A stretch of 64,000 nt of DNA from Tillus elongatus (taxonomy: Eukaryota; Arthropoda; Insecta; Coleoptera; Cleridae). This document shows positions 12,198 to 23,604 of this stretch, piece after piece. The position numbers and the translations under genes are program-made. Below the pieces are notes generated by a model. It did not search any database. It worked only from the letters and a program-made list of their open reading frames with translations, and was not told where the DNA came from. Every line of letters begins with the position of its first letter. Within the stretch, counting starts at the first letter, position 1. The stretch covers positions 68,667,391 to 68,731,390 of the forward strand of contig OZ023266.1 in the NCBI GenBank assembly GCA_964006375.1. The letters are read 5' to 3'.

Positions 12198-14313
12198 CAG
12201 GGTGTCATGTATATGAGCACCCCCTAAAACGTATGATTTTGTCAGAGTGTGAGGAAAATGCTAAAACAGGTCAATGTTAATTTGAAGGGGGACAAAATTT
12301 TTTCTTGGTTTTAAAGTTATTTCTGCACCCAGAGCCTCCCTGCAAAAAATTAAATGGCAAGAGGGGTCAAATGACACATCATTTTGAAGCTGTTTTTATT
12401 CTCTATGCAACCATGTTTTTCTTTAATTTCAAGCGATTGGTTTCTGAAAACCCTGCCTAGATTACTGTGAAAGAAAGCAAAAGTGGTTATGAAAAAACAA
12501 TTTCATTTAATGGATATATTGCTTAAAATGTCCATCCCCAACTTCCATTCAATAGTACAATCGATTTTCAAGAGCCTGACTGACGGTTTTCAACATGTCT
12601 GGAGTGATCAAACGGCACTCAGCGACGGTTCGATCTCGAAGCATTGGAAGAGATTCAGGTGGTGTAGCATAAAGCTGAAACTTTAAGTGGCCCCACAAAA
12701 AGAAATACAAAGGGGCTAGGTCAAGCGACTTAGCTGAGCATTCGGCGAGACCTCTCTGACCTATCCGCTGTTCGAGAAAATGAACATCTACGAAACCGCT
12801 TACTGGTACATGATAATGGGGAGGCGCTCCAACCTGTTGAAAGAAAAGTTTGTTTTCTTGGAGATTTACATGTTCTTCCAGTGCTTGGGTGACTAAAGGG
12901 TGCATAAGGTCTTCTAACAACTTCAAATAAGTTTTCCCTGTCAAATTGCCTTCAACAAAAAGTCGTCCGATGATGTGTTCGCACAGAATGTTTGCCCACG
13001 CGTTTAATTGTTGAGGCGTTTGGGTGTGACTTTCAGTAAAGATGTGTGGGTTTGTAATACTCTAATAACGATAATTATGCCTGTTCACTTCACCGCCCAA
13101 CATAAACGTACTTTCATCAAATAGGTAAATGTCGTAAAGTAGACCTGGCTCAATCAATAAAACCCTCAGTTAATATCTCAGAAAACTATAAACGTCGATT
13201 AGGATCAATTTCGTTTAATTCTTGGACAAGTGTTATCTTGACTGAATGAAACTTATGCTTTTTGATAAGCCGATGAACACTACTACTTGACACACATCTT
13301 TCTTGACCTATTTTTCTTACAGATTGTCTGTTATTAATTAAAAGATGACCAAGAACAGCATCATTGTGAATATGATGTTGACGGTTATGTTTTTTGTTTG
13401 TAACAGAGCCCGTTTCTTTAAAATTTTGCAATTAAATTAATGACGTACTGACGATTAGCATGCTCTTTCACATGACTTTGGTTGAACAGTCTAGCAGCAA
13501 CACTTCCATAGCAAACTTTTACTTGTACAATTCTTTGTTCGGTGCTATAAACCATTTTAAAAATTACTTTTTCTTTAACTTAGTTACTGAACGTCGATAA
13601 TTAATGTAATCCGCTGGAAACTGTAAAAATTATAATTGTAATGCATTTAGTCAAATTTTTTTTTCCTTTGAAAATTAAAAACATTCATGCAGATAACATT
13701 TCGTTGGCCGTCCATACAAAAAAATGTTTACAATGTGATCGAGAATGTATCGGGTTAACAATCTTGTAGATTTCAATGAGCCTACAATTATTTCGTGATT
13801 CTCAAAAACAAAATGCTCAAAATGTAAAAAAAAATCATTGCATAGAGAATGAAAGAAGCTTTAAAACGATGTGTCAGTCGATCTCTTTTGAAAGTGTGAC
13901 TCTGGGCGCTAGAGAAATAACTTCGAAAGCAAGAAAAATTTGCTGCCCTTTCAAGTGAAAATTGACCTGTTTTAGCATTCTTCCCACACTTGGACGAAAT
14001 TGGACATATTAGGGGGTAAAAATTTTGTTCGGACACCCTTGCAATATTAGAAACCAAAAGCTCAAAATTGAAAAAAAAATCATTGCATAGGGAATGAAAG
14101 CAGCTTCAAAATAATATGTCATTCGACCTCTCTTGCCACTCAAATTTTATGAAGTGGTCGCCCTGATAGGGGCCGAGAGGGATGCCGAGATAAATTCAAA
14201 ACCAAGAAAAAATTTGGTCTCCCTTCAAGCTAAAATTGACCTGTTTTAGCATTTTCCCACACTTCACGAAATCGGATATTTTAGGTGGTTCAAATTTTAG
14301 TTGAGACACCCTG
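12198..14313 (-). mobile_element. Mariner-type transposon, right inverted repeat doubled
   Basis: Left end CAGGGTGTCATGTATATGAG (12198). Right end is the reverse complement form GTTGAGACACCCTG (ending 14313). TA flanks both ends (12196-12197, 14314-14315). The left repeat runs to about 12440. On the right the repeat occurs twice in tandem, at about 13795-14045 and 14046-14313. Both copies carry AAAAAATCATTGCATAG, GACCTGTTTTAGCATT and an end of the form GACACCCT. The transposase gene lies on the minus strand between the ends. Confidence 0.9.
12507..13555 (-). pseudogene. Mariner/IS630-superfamily transposase
   Basis: Almost full length (about 350 codons, usual for the family). It starts MVYSTEQRIVQVKVCYGS at 13555. 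Motifs in order: KFKETGSVTNKK-like region, SSSSVHRLIKKHKFHSVKIT, DESTFMLGGEVNRHNYRY (first catalytic Asp), PQQLNAWANILCEHIIGRLF, GNLTGKTYLKLLEDL, LFFQQVGAPPHYHVPVSGF (Val replaces the second catalytic Asp of QQDGAPPH), SLDLAPLYFFLWGHLKFQLY (third Asp in SPDLAPL-type context) and CRLITPDMLKTVSQALENRL. Stops or frameshifts occur near 13436, 13180 and at 12549. The loss of the second Asp and the stops make it inactive. Confidence 0.88.
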
Positions 14314-14519
14314 TATGTTCAGCAAAACGATCATTGAGGCATCATTTACAAATTGTGTACTTTGCGGGGTGCATATTAAACATTTAAGGATAATTTACGG
14401 GCGTTATATTTCTTCTTTAATATCTATTATTTTGACAAATATGGACAAATTTTGAAAGATATCGTTGGAGCCATCTACGTTCCGAAGTTGCAAGATAACA
14501 TAGAAAAACAGATTGTATA

Positions 14520-14995
14520 TGGATGAATACCTTAAATATGAGTTTACCGTTACCTCGAATAAACCGCAATGTGTAGCTTGTGGAGAAATGTTACCAAATA
14601 AATAAAGCCTACAAAGCTGCTTTGACAATTAAACATTCAGGAGAAAAAAGGCAAGCCTCTAGAATTCTTTGATAAAAAACTAAGCTCTTCCCGACCAGCA
14701 AAGCACTTTTTCGCCATCAACAACTACTAATGAAAATGCATAGCTAGTTAGTTATTGAGTTGTATATCGCGTTACAAGACGCAGTAAGTCACAGATAATT
14801 GCTGAAAATTAGACGTTAATTAGCTGTTGGTGAAAAGCAAGCTATAAAATTTAAAACAGTACCTCACTTCAATAACAATATTCAGTGAAGAAGAAGTGAC
14901 ATGGCAGAAGATATTCGAGTAGTAAGTGTTGAAAATATCAAGAAATGTCGGTACTTTTCTCTACAGATGGACGAATCTACATACACGGTGACCCA
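14520..14995 (+). pseudogene. BED-finger hAT transposase-like fragment
   Basis: Across shifted frames the text reads DEYLKYEFTVTSNKPQCVAC, GEMLPNK (a BED-type zinc finger start, CxxC), then an LLRHLN-like region, and later DIRVVSVENIKKCRYFSLQM followed by DEST. RYFxLQxDEST is the first catalytic block of the ZBED5/SCAND3-like hAT family. Sequence stops matching at about 14995, where PLE sequence begins, so the rest was lost or displaced. Confidence 0.65.
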
Positions 14996-15029
14996 ATAGT
15001 GCGCCAATGTCCAATATCGATAAGTACAC

Positions 15030-15125
15030 TTGGAGAACCCAAATAACCACAACACATCTTTTTAAAGACCTGACGATCGTTCCACTAACAAAGTTAGCGT
15101 CATCAGAGGATGAAAAATTCTAAAC
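15030..15125 (-). ncRNA. PLE terminal block with decayed hammerhead-like motif
   Basis: On the minus strand: CTGATGA (15106-15100), stem CGCTAAC/GTTAGTG with a TTT loop, GGA (GAA expected), self-complementary ACGATCGT (15073-15080) and C at the cleavage position. The downstream block up to CTTGGAGAAC recurs at 40131-40280. The order matches a hammerhead ribozyme with one core change (A13 to G). Stem I has only about three pairs. Confidence 0.55.
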
Positions 15126-15329
15126 ACTTACTACTAAAACATCACCTTTTATACTGAGTCTTGGGTAAAGAACGATACCGAGAGAGAAATTAAATCGCAG
15201 GCAAATTTTCTGTGTATTGTACTTTAATTGCCGGATAAGGTCTTTGAACCTTCTTTATCACTACACCTGAAAACTTTCGTAAAGACAGAGCACAAACAGA
15301 GGACTGCAAACCATGGCAATGCTCGGCTT

Positions 15330-15602
15330 AAGAAACTTCTGTTTTTTATTGCCCTAGAATATAAATACTTTCGTACGCATCTAGCTTCGCTGGCTGTCTC
15401 ACATTTTTGATAAGTTTTAGATTTTCTTTATCAATATGGTGGTTATTATCCCAAATATGTTGTGCCACGTATGACTTGTCTACATTAGCGTATCTCAGCT
15501 GTGCGAGATGTTCGCGAAATCTAGTCTCAATGGTTCTCTTAGTCTGCCCAACGTATTTAAGATTACAATCTTTACAACCTATCTCATAGAACCCGACATT
15601 TC
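15330..15602 (-). pseudogene. PLE GIY-YIG endonuclease domain
   Basis: Nuclease domain that nicks target DNA for PLE integration. FYEIG..LKYVGQT is the GIY-YIG variant common in PLEs, followed by R.REH, an AQHIWDNNH block and AYESIYI (the glutamate in the last would be the metal-binding residue). The domain reads with few breaks from 15602 down to a stop near 15345. Confidence 0.82.
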
Positions 15603-16560
15603 AGTGGATTTATCTTTATCTATCGTATTACTTAACAAATTTCTTAAATAATTTTTTGTCGAGAAAGTTAGCTGCACATTGGCTTTCTTAAAAAATGTTT
15701 TTGAGACCCCTTGTAATACGTGGTTCAAAAGGTAGACAAACACATTTTTTCTCTATTTTATCTTTCCTGAATGTCGTGAATTCCTCTAACATTTACTTTG
15801 TTCTGTGTCTATTAATTAATTTTTCCACTGAGCAATCCGAATATCTGTTATCTTTAGCCACGTTCTTAATGTAATCAAATTATAAACTGTATCTACTTTT
15901 ACTTAAGCGAAAATTTATCAATCTATTCACTAAGAAATTTAAGCCGGGCGTTTTTTGTGCCAATAAATCATATGAGTCCTTTGGAATGTAACTAAAATGG
16001 TAGTTTCCTTCCTGTGGACATCGAATTTAGGAGTCATTATTTTTAATAACTAGTACACCTAGAAAAGGAAGTTTACTGTTAACTTTTTAATCGTGGGTAA
16101 ATTTGCCTGAATCAAATTGACAGTTCAGTCTTTTAATAAAATCATCTACTTTGCATATATTTGTGTTAAACACTGCATAACTGTCGTCCACATAACGAAA
16201 TCATACTCTAGGAAAATACACACTTTCATTTTCTAAATCCATCTAAAATCTACTCATGAAAAGGTCTGCAATGAATGGAGATTGTGGGTTGCCCATTGCC
16301 GTCCCTTCAATTTGTTAAAAAAACGCATTGTTTAATTGAAACATATTTTGCTTTTTACAAACGTTTGTTAAAGTCAAATATTCTTTACAAACCTCTTCAC
16401 TTATGTCGTTAAATTTCAACAACTATTCTAAATAGGTTAGCGTGTGTTTCGTGCGCACGGTTGGAAATAAATACCTCAAAACGTTGCCTTCCACCAATTT
16501 AACTTCTTTAACTTTTTTAATGAAATCAAGTAAATTTTACACTGAATAACTTTGTTGTTT
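15330..16560 (-). mobile_element. Penelope-like element (PLE), RT and GIY-YIG remnants
   Basis: On the minus strand the RT part (about 15900-16560) reads FIKKVKEVKLVEGNVL, SDISEEVCKEYLTLTNVC, IEGTAMGNPQSPFIADLFMS and FRYVDDSYAVFNT, the last holding the catalytic YVDD box. The GIY-YIG endonuclease (about 15330-15602) reads FYEIGCKDCNLKYVGQTKRT, then IETRFREHL. RT followed by GIY-YIG in one frame is the signature of Penelope-like retroelements. Stops and shifts are scattered throughout. Confidence 0.88.
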
Positions 16561-16564
16561 AAAT

Positions 16565-16985
16565 TCACTTGAATTCATTAATAAAGTTAAAGATATTAAA
16601 TTGGTGGAAGGCGAGGTTTTGGTATCATTTGATGGAGCGTCGTTTGTGTCAGAAACTAGGCTTCTGGCAGATCCAGCATTTAAAAATGACTGAAGTTAGC
16701 GAAGCCTCTAATAGCTACAGAAAGCGTAAAGGACTACCATATCCTTGTCAAGTATTAAAACTAAAGCTACAAAGAAGCCATGCAAAAATTCAGCCGATAA
16801 CCGTCAAAAGTAAAAAAAAACAAAACATAAGCACGTTAAAAAAGACTAAGTTCCACAATAACGACACTCTGAAGGGGTAATACAAGTTAAAATGTAAGAG
16901 GACACGACACAAAGCTCAGCAGGCTGAACAGCTGAGCGGAAATTAAAAGAACATTTTAACGAACCAATTTCAAAAAAATATATAT
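16565..16985 (+). mobile_element. PLE fragments, opposite orientation
   Basis: FINKVKDIKLVEGEVLVSFD (16577-16636), an RT segment, reads on the plus strand. It lies directly beside its minus-strand counterpart at 16488-16530, so two PLE RT pieces meet head to head. From about 16845 the sequence AACACTCTGAAGG..GTCAATACAAG-like matches PLE blocks at 22145 and 42905. The 16640-16845 piece is not assigned. Confidence 0.65.
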
Positions 16986-16987
16986 TT

Positions 16988-17027
16988 CGGGACGCAGCAA
17001 GTGCATTACAGTAGTAAATTTTCGTAA
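16988..17027 (+). repeat. HER terminal motif, solitary
   Basis: CGGGACGCAGCAAGTGCATT followed by AGTAGTAAATTTTC, the hairpin end of the hairpin-ended repeat family. The body is missing; a LINE tail follows. Confidence 0.7.
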
Positions 17028-17044
17028 GAATTATACACAATTTT

Positions 17045-17105
17045 TTTTTCTCCCCCAGGACTCGTCCACGGCTTTGCCGCCCCGATAGCACTTATTATAC
17101 ACTAT
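17045..17105 (-). mobile_element. 3' tail of the GC-rich LINE, minus strand
   Basis: The reverse complement reads GCTATCGGGGCGGCAAAGCC and GTGGACGAGTCCTG, then an A-run. This matches the last 45 bases of the LINE at 23608-25316 (25271-25316). It is a very short 5'-truncated insertion. Confidence 0.75.
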
Positions 17106-18099
17106 TAGTACGGCATATTACCAAACTTACACAGACCTTGAAAATTGGTCCTAATACGCACTCATTTGAAGATTTTTTCTAAAAGTGTTACCACCGATAT
17201 CTCACTATTATAAAAAAAAAATCTTGTAATCCAGCGTCTTTTCAGAAAAATGCCCGAAGTCAATTTCCCATTCTAGAAAATTACAGTTTGGTATTACAAG
17301 TCTCTTTAAAAGAAATATGTATTACAAATTTCATTAAAGTTACAAAAGCTTTCCAGAAAAAACTTCATTCATATTTAGAAAAGGAAAGTATCTTGCCAAT
17401 TTATAAATTGTAGTTATTTTACCTTATTAATCAATCGCTTGGATGATTTCGTTTCAGTCAACCTAAACAAACCGGTTTTTTTAACAACAAAAGAAGTTAG
17501 AAATAACAAATTATCTGTTAATTAATTTTCTTAATAGAAATTCAATACTATCAACAATAACCAAATGTCTGTTAAAAATTATAATTTCAGACTCAAACGT
17601 GATAAAGTTATGCAGGTGTTTTAAACAAAAATAAAATCTTGTCCAAACGTATGAAATCCGTAGACTGTTGTTTCTACTAAATATTTAAGTGAAACAAAAC
17701 AAAATGTTACATGCACCGAGCGGGAATCGCCGTCTGCGTATAAGGCGCTAATAAAAAAGTTGCTAACCTGATACTTGACCACCGGTAAATATTATATTAA
17801 AAGTAAATGCAAAATTACAGAATCGATTTGTGATTTGAAACACATTCGACGACTATTTCGATCATATATGACTCTCACATTTACATTTAAAGATAAAAGG
17901 ACAAACTGTTCTAAAATCATTTTCACAGCGACGTGTGTTGATTTTGTTTACAATAGGTATTTATTTCACTCTTTCATACCTATCTTCCCATATTATAATA
18001 TGAAATTTACCAAATCATTGATTGAAAAAAAAACGTCATATTTTATTTATAAAAGCAATAGTTTCTTTACTGTTTTCCTTGAACCTTGATCTTAATATG
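17106..18099. other. No feature recognised
   Basis: About 1 kb of AT-rich sequence. No coding or repeat signal beyond short A-runs. Confidence 0.4.
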
Positions 18100-18481
18100 G
18101 CTATGCCGATTCTAGCCCAAAAACCCATGCTATTTCTTATGGAGGTTAATTTTGCAAAAAGTTGTCCCCAGCTGCACACTGCGCATGCGCAAGGTCAGAA
18201 CATTTCATTCTACATATAGACTGTTATCATCAATGCAACTGCGAGCTTTGCAACCGCTCTTGCCCTGAGCAGACCAGATGATCTGTTCAGATTGGCTCTT
18301 GTGCAGGTCTGTTCAGATCAAGAGCGGTTTCAAACCTCGCAGATGCCTTGGTAATAACAGTCTATATGTAAACTGAAGTGTTCTGACCTTGCTCATGCGC
18401 AGTTTACAGCTGGGGACCACTTTTTGCAAAATGAATCTCCATAAGAAATAACGTGGGCCGTTGGGATAGGATCGGCATAGC
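18100..18481. mobile_element. Foldback element, 175-bp arms
   Basis: 18100-18274 is the inverted complement of 18307-18481, with a 32-bp loop. The arms pair through GCTATGCCGAT at the outer ends, CTGCGCATGCGCAAGGTCAG in the middle (18180-18199) and CCGCTCTTG near the loop. They match at roughly 85-90% of positions. No open frame. Such a transcript or single strand would fold into one long hairpin. Confidence 0.9.
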
Positions 18482-19084
18482 TATGCTACTGATCTTTTCA
18501 TTTATATGCTACATTTTCAGTATAAAACTCTAATTAATGCCGTTCATCAAGCTGCGAATATAGTCTATTTTAAAAATTTATTGAATCCTCCACTTAAAAA
18601 CAATTACTTGTCAAATCCTTAATTTCATATCGTCTGTCATTATAACGTCGCATTTGCTGACAAACAATTTAAATGGTTTTTAGGAATTCTCTGGCCAATA
18701 TTTATCGATTGCTAGTTCGGGTAGTAGTAGACTAGTGCATGTAGAATGAATCAATTCATGCAGGGCAGCTAACTGTTTGTCCGGCATTGGACTTTAACCA
18801 CTAAGTCGTTTCAATTAATGTTTTTCAGAGTCTATTTTCAATTTGGAAAAAACTACAAATTTTGTAAACCAAGTTACTTAAAATTCACAATAGAGGTTTA
18901 TTTATACCGTTTCTAGCTCCACGTAAAGTCTCATTCCAGTAAATCTAATATTTTCGACAATATAGCGTAAGAACTTAAAAATATTTTTGTATATTTTTGG
19001 CGGAAAATGTCCGTTATAGCTGATTTACGAGCTCGTCTGCAGTCTTAACACAATGCAGATATGTGCCGTATTACATTGAAGATT
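18482..19084. other. No feature recognised
   Basis: AT-rich sequence without a supported feature. Confidence 0.4.
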
Positions 19085-19455
<371 letters not shown>

Positions 19456-20336
19456 TAAAAGTAAAAGCGTTATATGGTAGGCACCTTAATTTTAAATACA
19501 TTTCAAATAGATTGATTATATAATACAAATAAGAAAACGCGGCCATGAGAAATTTTGGAATTCAATACTAACACTTCATAATTATAGTTAACAATATATA
19601 GAAAAGAAATCAAAGCAAACTAAATAGGTATACCTATTTACTTCCACAACGTCAACACGTGTGGAAGTAGGGCATCGGCGACAAAAATTTCAAAAAAAAT
19701 TTTTCGCTTAAACCTATACAGGGGTCCAAATGTTGTGGTGCAGTAAATTGCTGGTATCAAAATATTACGATTCAGATAAACTTATCTTTGTCCTAAACTC
19801 AAAATGATAAGAGAGCCAGAGTATTAAAATAAAAAACTGAATTTCGACTTTACTTGATATGTAGAAACGCATTTGATACATGGTCTTGAAATTTGGTAGA
19901 AATCGGTCTTTCATAGTAATAAAAGCAATTTATTCCGGATTTGGCGCTAGTGTATAGAGGGCCCTGCTTACGGTAACGTTCAAGTTTTAAAAATACTCAC
20001 ATTTTTTGTTAGTATCGCTAGAAATACGTTGGTTTTAAAATAGTATTTTCTTGGATTTTCTTAACCAAAACTCATACTTGTTGAATGACGCTAAAATCAA
20101 CCGTTTGAGAAATATCTGCAATTTTAAAAATAGCTGCAACACATTTTGCTTTTAGATCATATTTTATTTACCACATAGTAGCCGTCGATCAAAAACAAAT
20201 TCCTGACTCCGTTCTTGTCAAAATGGCTACCTCATTATTACTGGAACTACACTGTATAAGAAATTATCGAGGTTCTGTAATGTTAACAGTACCCGCCAGA
20301 TAGGCTTTTAGAACCCACGCCCAAGGTCTCTTTGAA

Positions 20337-20342
<6 letters not shown>
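19456..20342. other. No feature recognised
   Basis: No gene or repeat family recognised. A short perfect stem CTTCCACA/TGTGGAAG lies near 19650. Confidence 0.4.

Positions 20343-20422
<80 letters not shown>
20343..20422. repeat. (TA)n microsatellite
   Basis: About 40 TA units, directly before the foldback at 20435. Confidence 0.98.
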
Positions 20423-20423
<1 letters not shown>

Positions 20424-20434
20424 TTAAACATTGT

Positions 20435-20769
20435 AACATACAACGAGAGTTTTATTTAAACTAATTATTGATTTAACAAACATAAAATAAAAAACCTTTT
20501 TGAAAATTGGACTGAAGGCTATAACAGTCACACTGACATACGCAGTTAACTATTGTGTATTTGAATTTGTTTTTTTTGTTTGTTTTTGTCTACTGAATAT
20601 TAATCTTTATATTTCCGAGACAAAAACAAACAAAAAATAAATTCAAATACACAATAGTTACCTACATATGTCAGTGTGACTGTTATAGGCTTCAGTCAAA
20701 TTTTCAAAAATGTTTTTTTTTCATGTTTGTTAATCAATAATTGGTTCAAATAAAACTCGCGTTATATGT
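20435..20769. mobile_element. Foldback element, about 155-bp arms
   Basis: 20435-20591 pairs with 20618-20769. Landmarks are GAGTTTTATTT..AATTATTGATT at the outer ends, AACAGTCACACTGACATA in the middle and GTTTTTGTCT/AGACAAAAAC at the loop. The loop is about 26 bp. There is no coding potential. Confidence 0.88.
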
Positions 20770-21739
20770 CAGTATTTTAAACATTTGTATTATTCCTATG
20801 TAAATTGTGAACGTTCTTCTTTCCATGTTGTAGCCTTGATAATGGAATAAACTGAAGGCTATTCCACAATTTTTTAGTAAATAACAATATTACAATACTG
20901 TTCACGAAAAATTCGCTAATTAGAGTAAGAACTAGCATGAGATAGATACCTTGGGTTTAATGACGAAGGTGTTACAAATGGTCTCTAAGCATACTTATGT
21001 ATTTTTCAGTAATTTTGAAAGAAAAAATATTTTTTTCTGGGACACCAACCAAACCATACCAAATAAACATGTATCGCGATGTGTGTGTTGTAGTAAATTT
21101 AGGTAACGGAATCAAAATAGCTGATTTTGTTGTTAGTTACTTAGTCTGTACTAGCTGTTAAAGTGTGACATCGGTGTTAAATGAAATAATCTGGTGTTCA
21201 GCCTGAACTTATTTAAAACAATTACGGTAGGAAATTACAATATTGAGAGCGACATGCTATTGAGTCTTGGAGAATGTAGAAGAAATTACCGACAATGTGT
21301 GCAATTGTGGGTTAAGTTTCCTGGCATTCCAAAGTTTTATATAGCATTTAAGCGATTAGAAGACCGACGGCGCAAGACCCGGAACCTTAGTGCCAATAAG
21401 AGAGCTCGAAGACAAACAAAAACCAATCAAGATATGGCTGTTAGAGTTTTGGGGGAAGTTTCTCTAAATTCACACATCGGTTCCAGAAAACTTGCCATTA
21501 ATTCGGGAATGTGTCAAAAATCTGTATTGAGTATCCCACACTCATGCAATTTTCATCCTTATCATCCTTTTAGCTTTTCTAACTGGCTGAGAGTGAAGAG
21601 TCAAGAAAATAATTATTTTTGAAGAAGGATTGATTTCTCGGATGAGGCTACATTTACGAATCGTGGCCAGGTAAGTTTCCTTACTTCGAATTTGTACTTC
21701 AGTTCATTGTAAATTTCCTGTCTTTTAAACTTTAGACAA

Positions 21740-22915
21740 ACAGACAGAATATGCATTTTATTTCTAAACGTCAATAGGTCTGGGTTTGACATGATTAAAA
21801 GAAATTTGGAATTAAAAGGCTTTTTTACCAGACAATATATTAGCACCCTTTTTTTCTACCAAACAATATATTTAATTGTTAACCCTACGTGTTTCAGCAC
21901 CCTTGAGACATCTTCAGGGGTTAAAGACATATAATATAAAAGGATCGTTGCCAGAAACTATGTTTCTGGTAGGTGTTACATGCGAGCATTACACAGCAAC
22001 TAGTAAAAGCATAAAAGTCTAACAAAAGCTAATGCTAAACATAAAAAAACCAAGCCCGACCGCCATGTAAAGCTAAACTGACAGAGTGTCAGGAGTTGAA
22101 CAGCATTTTTTACATATTTAAAACGAGACTGAGTCGCACATAGATAACACTCTGAAGGAGTCAAATATAACTTAAACGTCAAAGTAATCAACTAGTTAAA
22201 AGCAAAGCGACAAACAACCTAAAAGGCAAGCAATCTGTACAGCTGAGCAGAACCCCATGAGAACATATGAACAAGCGAAATTTAGAAATTGCCCATCTGG
22301 CAATTAAAACTTACTATTTCTGTTTTTTGATTACAGAAAATATGCTGCATGGAACATTGTCAAAATTTTAGTTTCATCTATTGTCTTCAGATTTACAGAC
22401 GAAAATGACATTCATTAGGAGAACAGAAGCATCGCTAGACTTGAAGCAGCTAGAGGATAAATATCGACGACGCTTATTTCTTACTTTATTAAAGCAGCAA
22501 AGTGGAGCCTGTGCATTTATAAAAACAAAACCTGTACAGTTTAAGGATGATTGAAAAGGAAAACGCCAAGTGACAAAAGCGACAGATGACACGAGCAAGC
22601 AGAGAACTGACAATGAAAGAGGGCAGAAAAAAAAACAAAGAGCAACGAAAACAAGTTTGCTTAGAGCCATGGTCGGAAACAATCATCAATTCTAGAACAT
22701 TATTATATCAGGTTTCGGTATATGAAACGAAAGTTCTTAGTACTGGCACCGCAAACATTGAGAACATTACTGTTGGAGCCATTTATGCATTTGTAAATCT
22801 CAATTTTTTTGAATACGAATTGTTCGGTGCCAAAACTTGATGGACGAAGGGTTCTGTCGTTGGGTTAAAAATTAAATATATTGTCTGGTAGAAAAAAAAC
22901 ATTTAAATTCCAAAT
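21740..22915 (+). mobile_element. PLE insertion in mariner
   Basis: The left end has the block TTCTAAACGTCAATAGGTCT, ACCAGACAATATA twice, and a minus-strand hammerhead-like motif (21878-21925). The right end has the same terminal block inverted (TATATTGTCTGGTAGAAAA, about 22876). Inside are PLE-family blocks also seen at 42.5-44.1 kb and 46.5-47 kb, e.g. ACTCTGAAGGAGTCAAATA, GAAAATATGCTGCATGGAA and a frame reading LEDKYRRRLFLTLLKQQSG. GTTTCGGTATATGAAACG (22711) matches the inverted ends at 44620 and 45423. No RT or GIY-YIG is present, so it is internally deleted or non-autonomous. Confidence 0.7.
21878..21925 (-). ncRNA. Hammerhead ribozyme-like motif (weak stem II)
   Basis: Minus strand: stem I TTTAACCC / GGGTTAAC, core CTGAAGA (21917-21911), GAA, ACACGT in place of ACGCGT, cleavage base A. 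Core bases are intact but stem II and stem III pair poorly. Confidence 0.5.
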
Positions 22916-23283
22916 TCCTTTTAACAATATGCCTTACTGGTCATCTGAAAATCCACATTGGATTAGAACTGTTGTCAATCAGCATCCTTGGGGAGTCAAT
23001 ACTTGATGTGCTATAGACGGGGACAGAATCATTGGACCACAGTTTTTTGAATGCCATCTAAATGGGGAGATCTATAATGATCTTCTTAAGCACAATTTAC
23101 CTCAAATTATGAACAACGTAGAAAATCAACAAGAAGGGGTGTGGGTTTAGCAAGACGGAACCACGCCACATTTTACGCGCTCATTAACACTCTAAATAAC
23201 ATGTTTGGAGTTAGATGGATTGGCCGTGTTGGCGCGGTAAACTGACCGGCAAGGCCTTTTCATCTTACGCCTTTAGTTTTAGT

Positions 23284-23563
23284 GAATTTTTATTTAAAAA
23301 AAAATCACTAATAGAGAGGTATCGATGGTGTCAAAGCTATTTTATAGCCAATTTAGTTTTTCAAATTTTGAGTTTTCTTTCGAAAAAAAAATGCAACAAA
23401 AATTACAAAGATATTTTAATGACATTTGGCGAATATGTTGCCTCGGGAAAGGCCTTACTATATACGAAAATTAAACTTTCTAAGTTTATCGAAAATTCAG
23501 TTATCCAAGTTTGAAACATTTAATAAAAATTCACTACCATAACGCATTTGCTGCGTACCAAAC
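23284..23563 (+). mobile_element. Short HER variant nested in mariner
   Basis: It starts TTAGTGAATTTTTATTT followed by AATCACTAATAGAGAGGTAT, and ends AAAATTCACTACCATAACGC plus the hairpin motif (ATTTGCTGCGTACC). It lacks the TA tract. It interrupts the mariner at the SPDLTPL-DFF site. Confidence 0.82.
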
Positions 23564-23604
23564 TTTTTTCTTTTGGAGATTTATAAAAGAGACCAACACC
23601 AACC

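Noticed and set aside
22586..22840. Lys/Arg-rich frame (84 codons)
   Set aside because: It lies within PLE-derived repeat sequence, and copies at 43 and 46 kb do not keep the frame.
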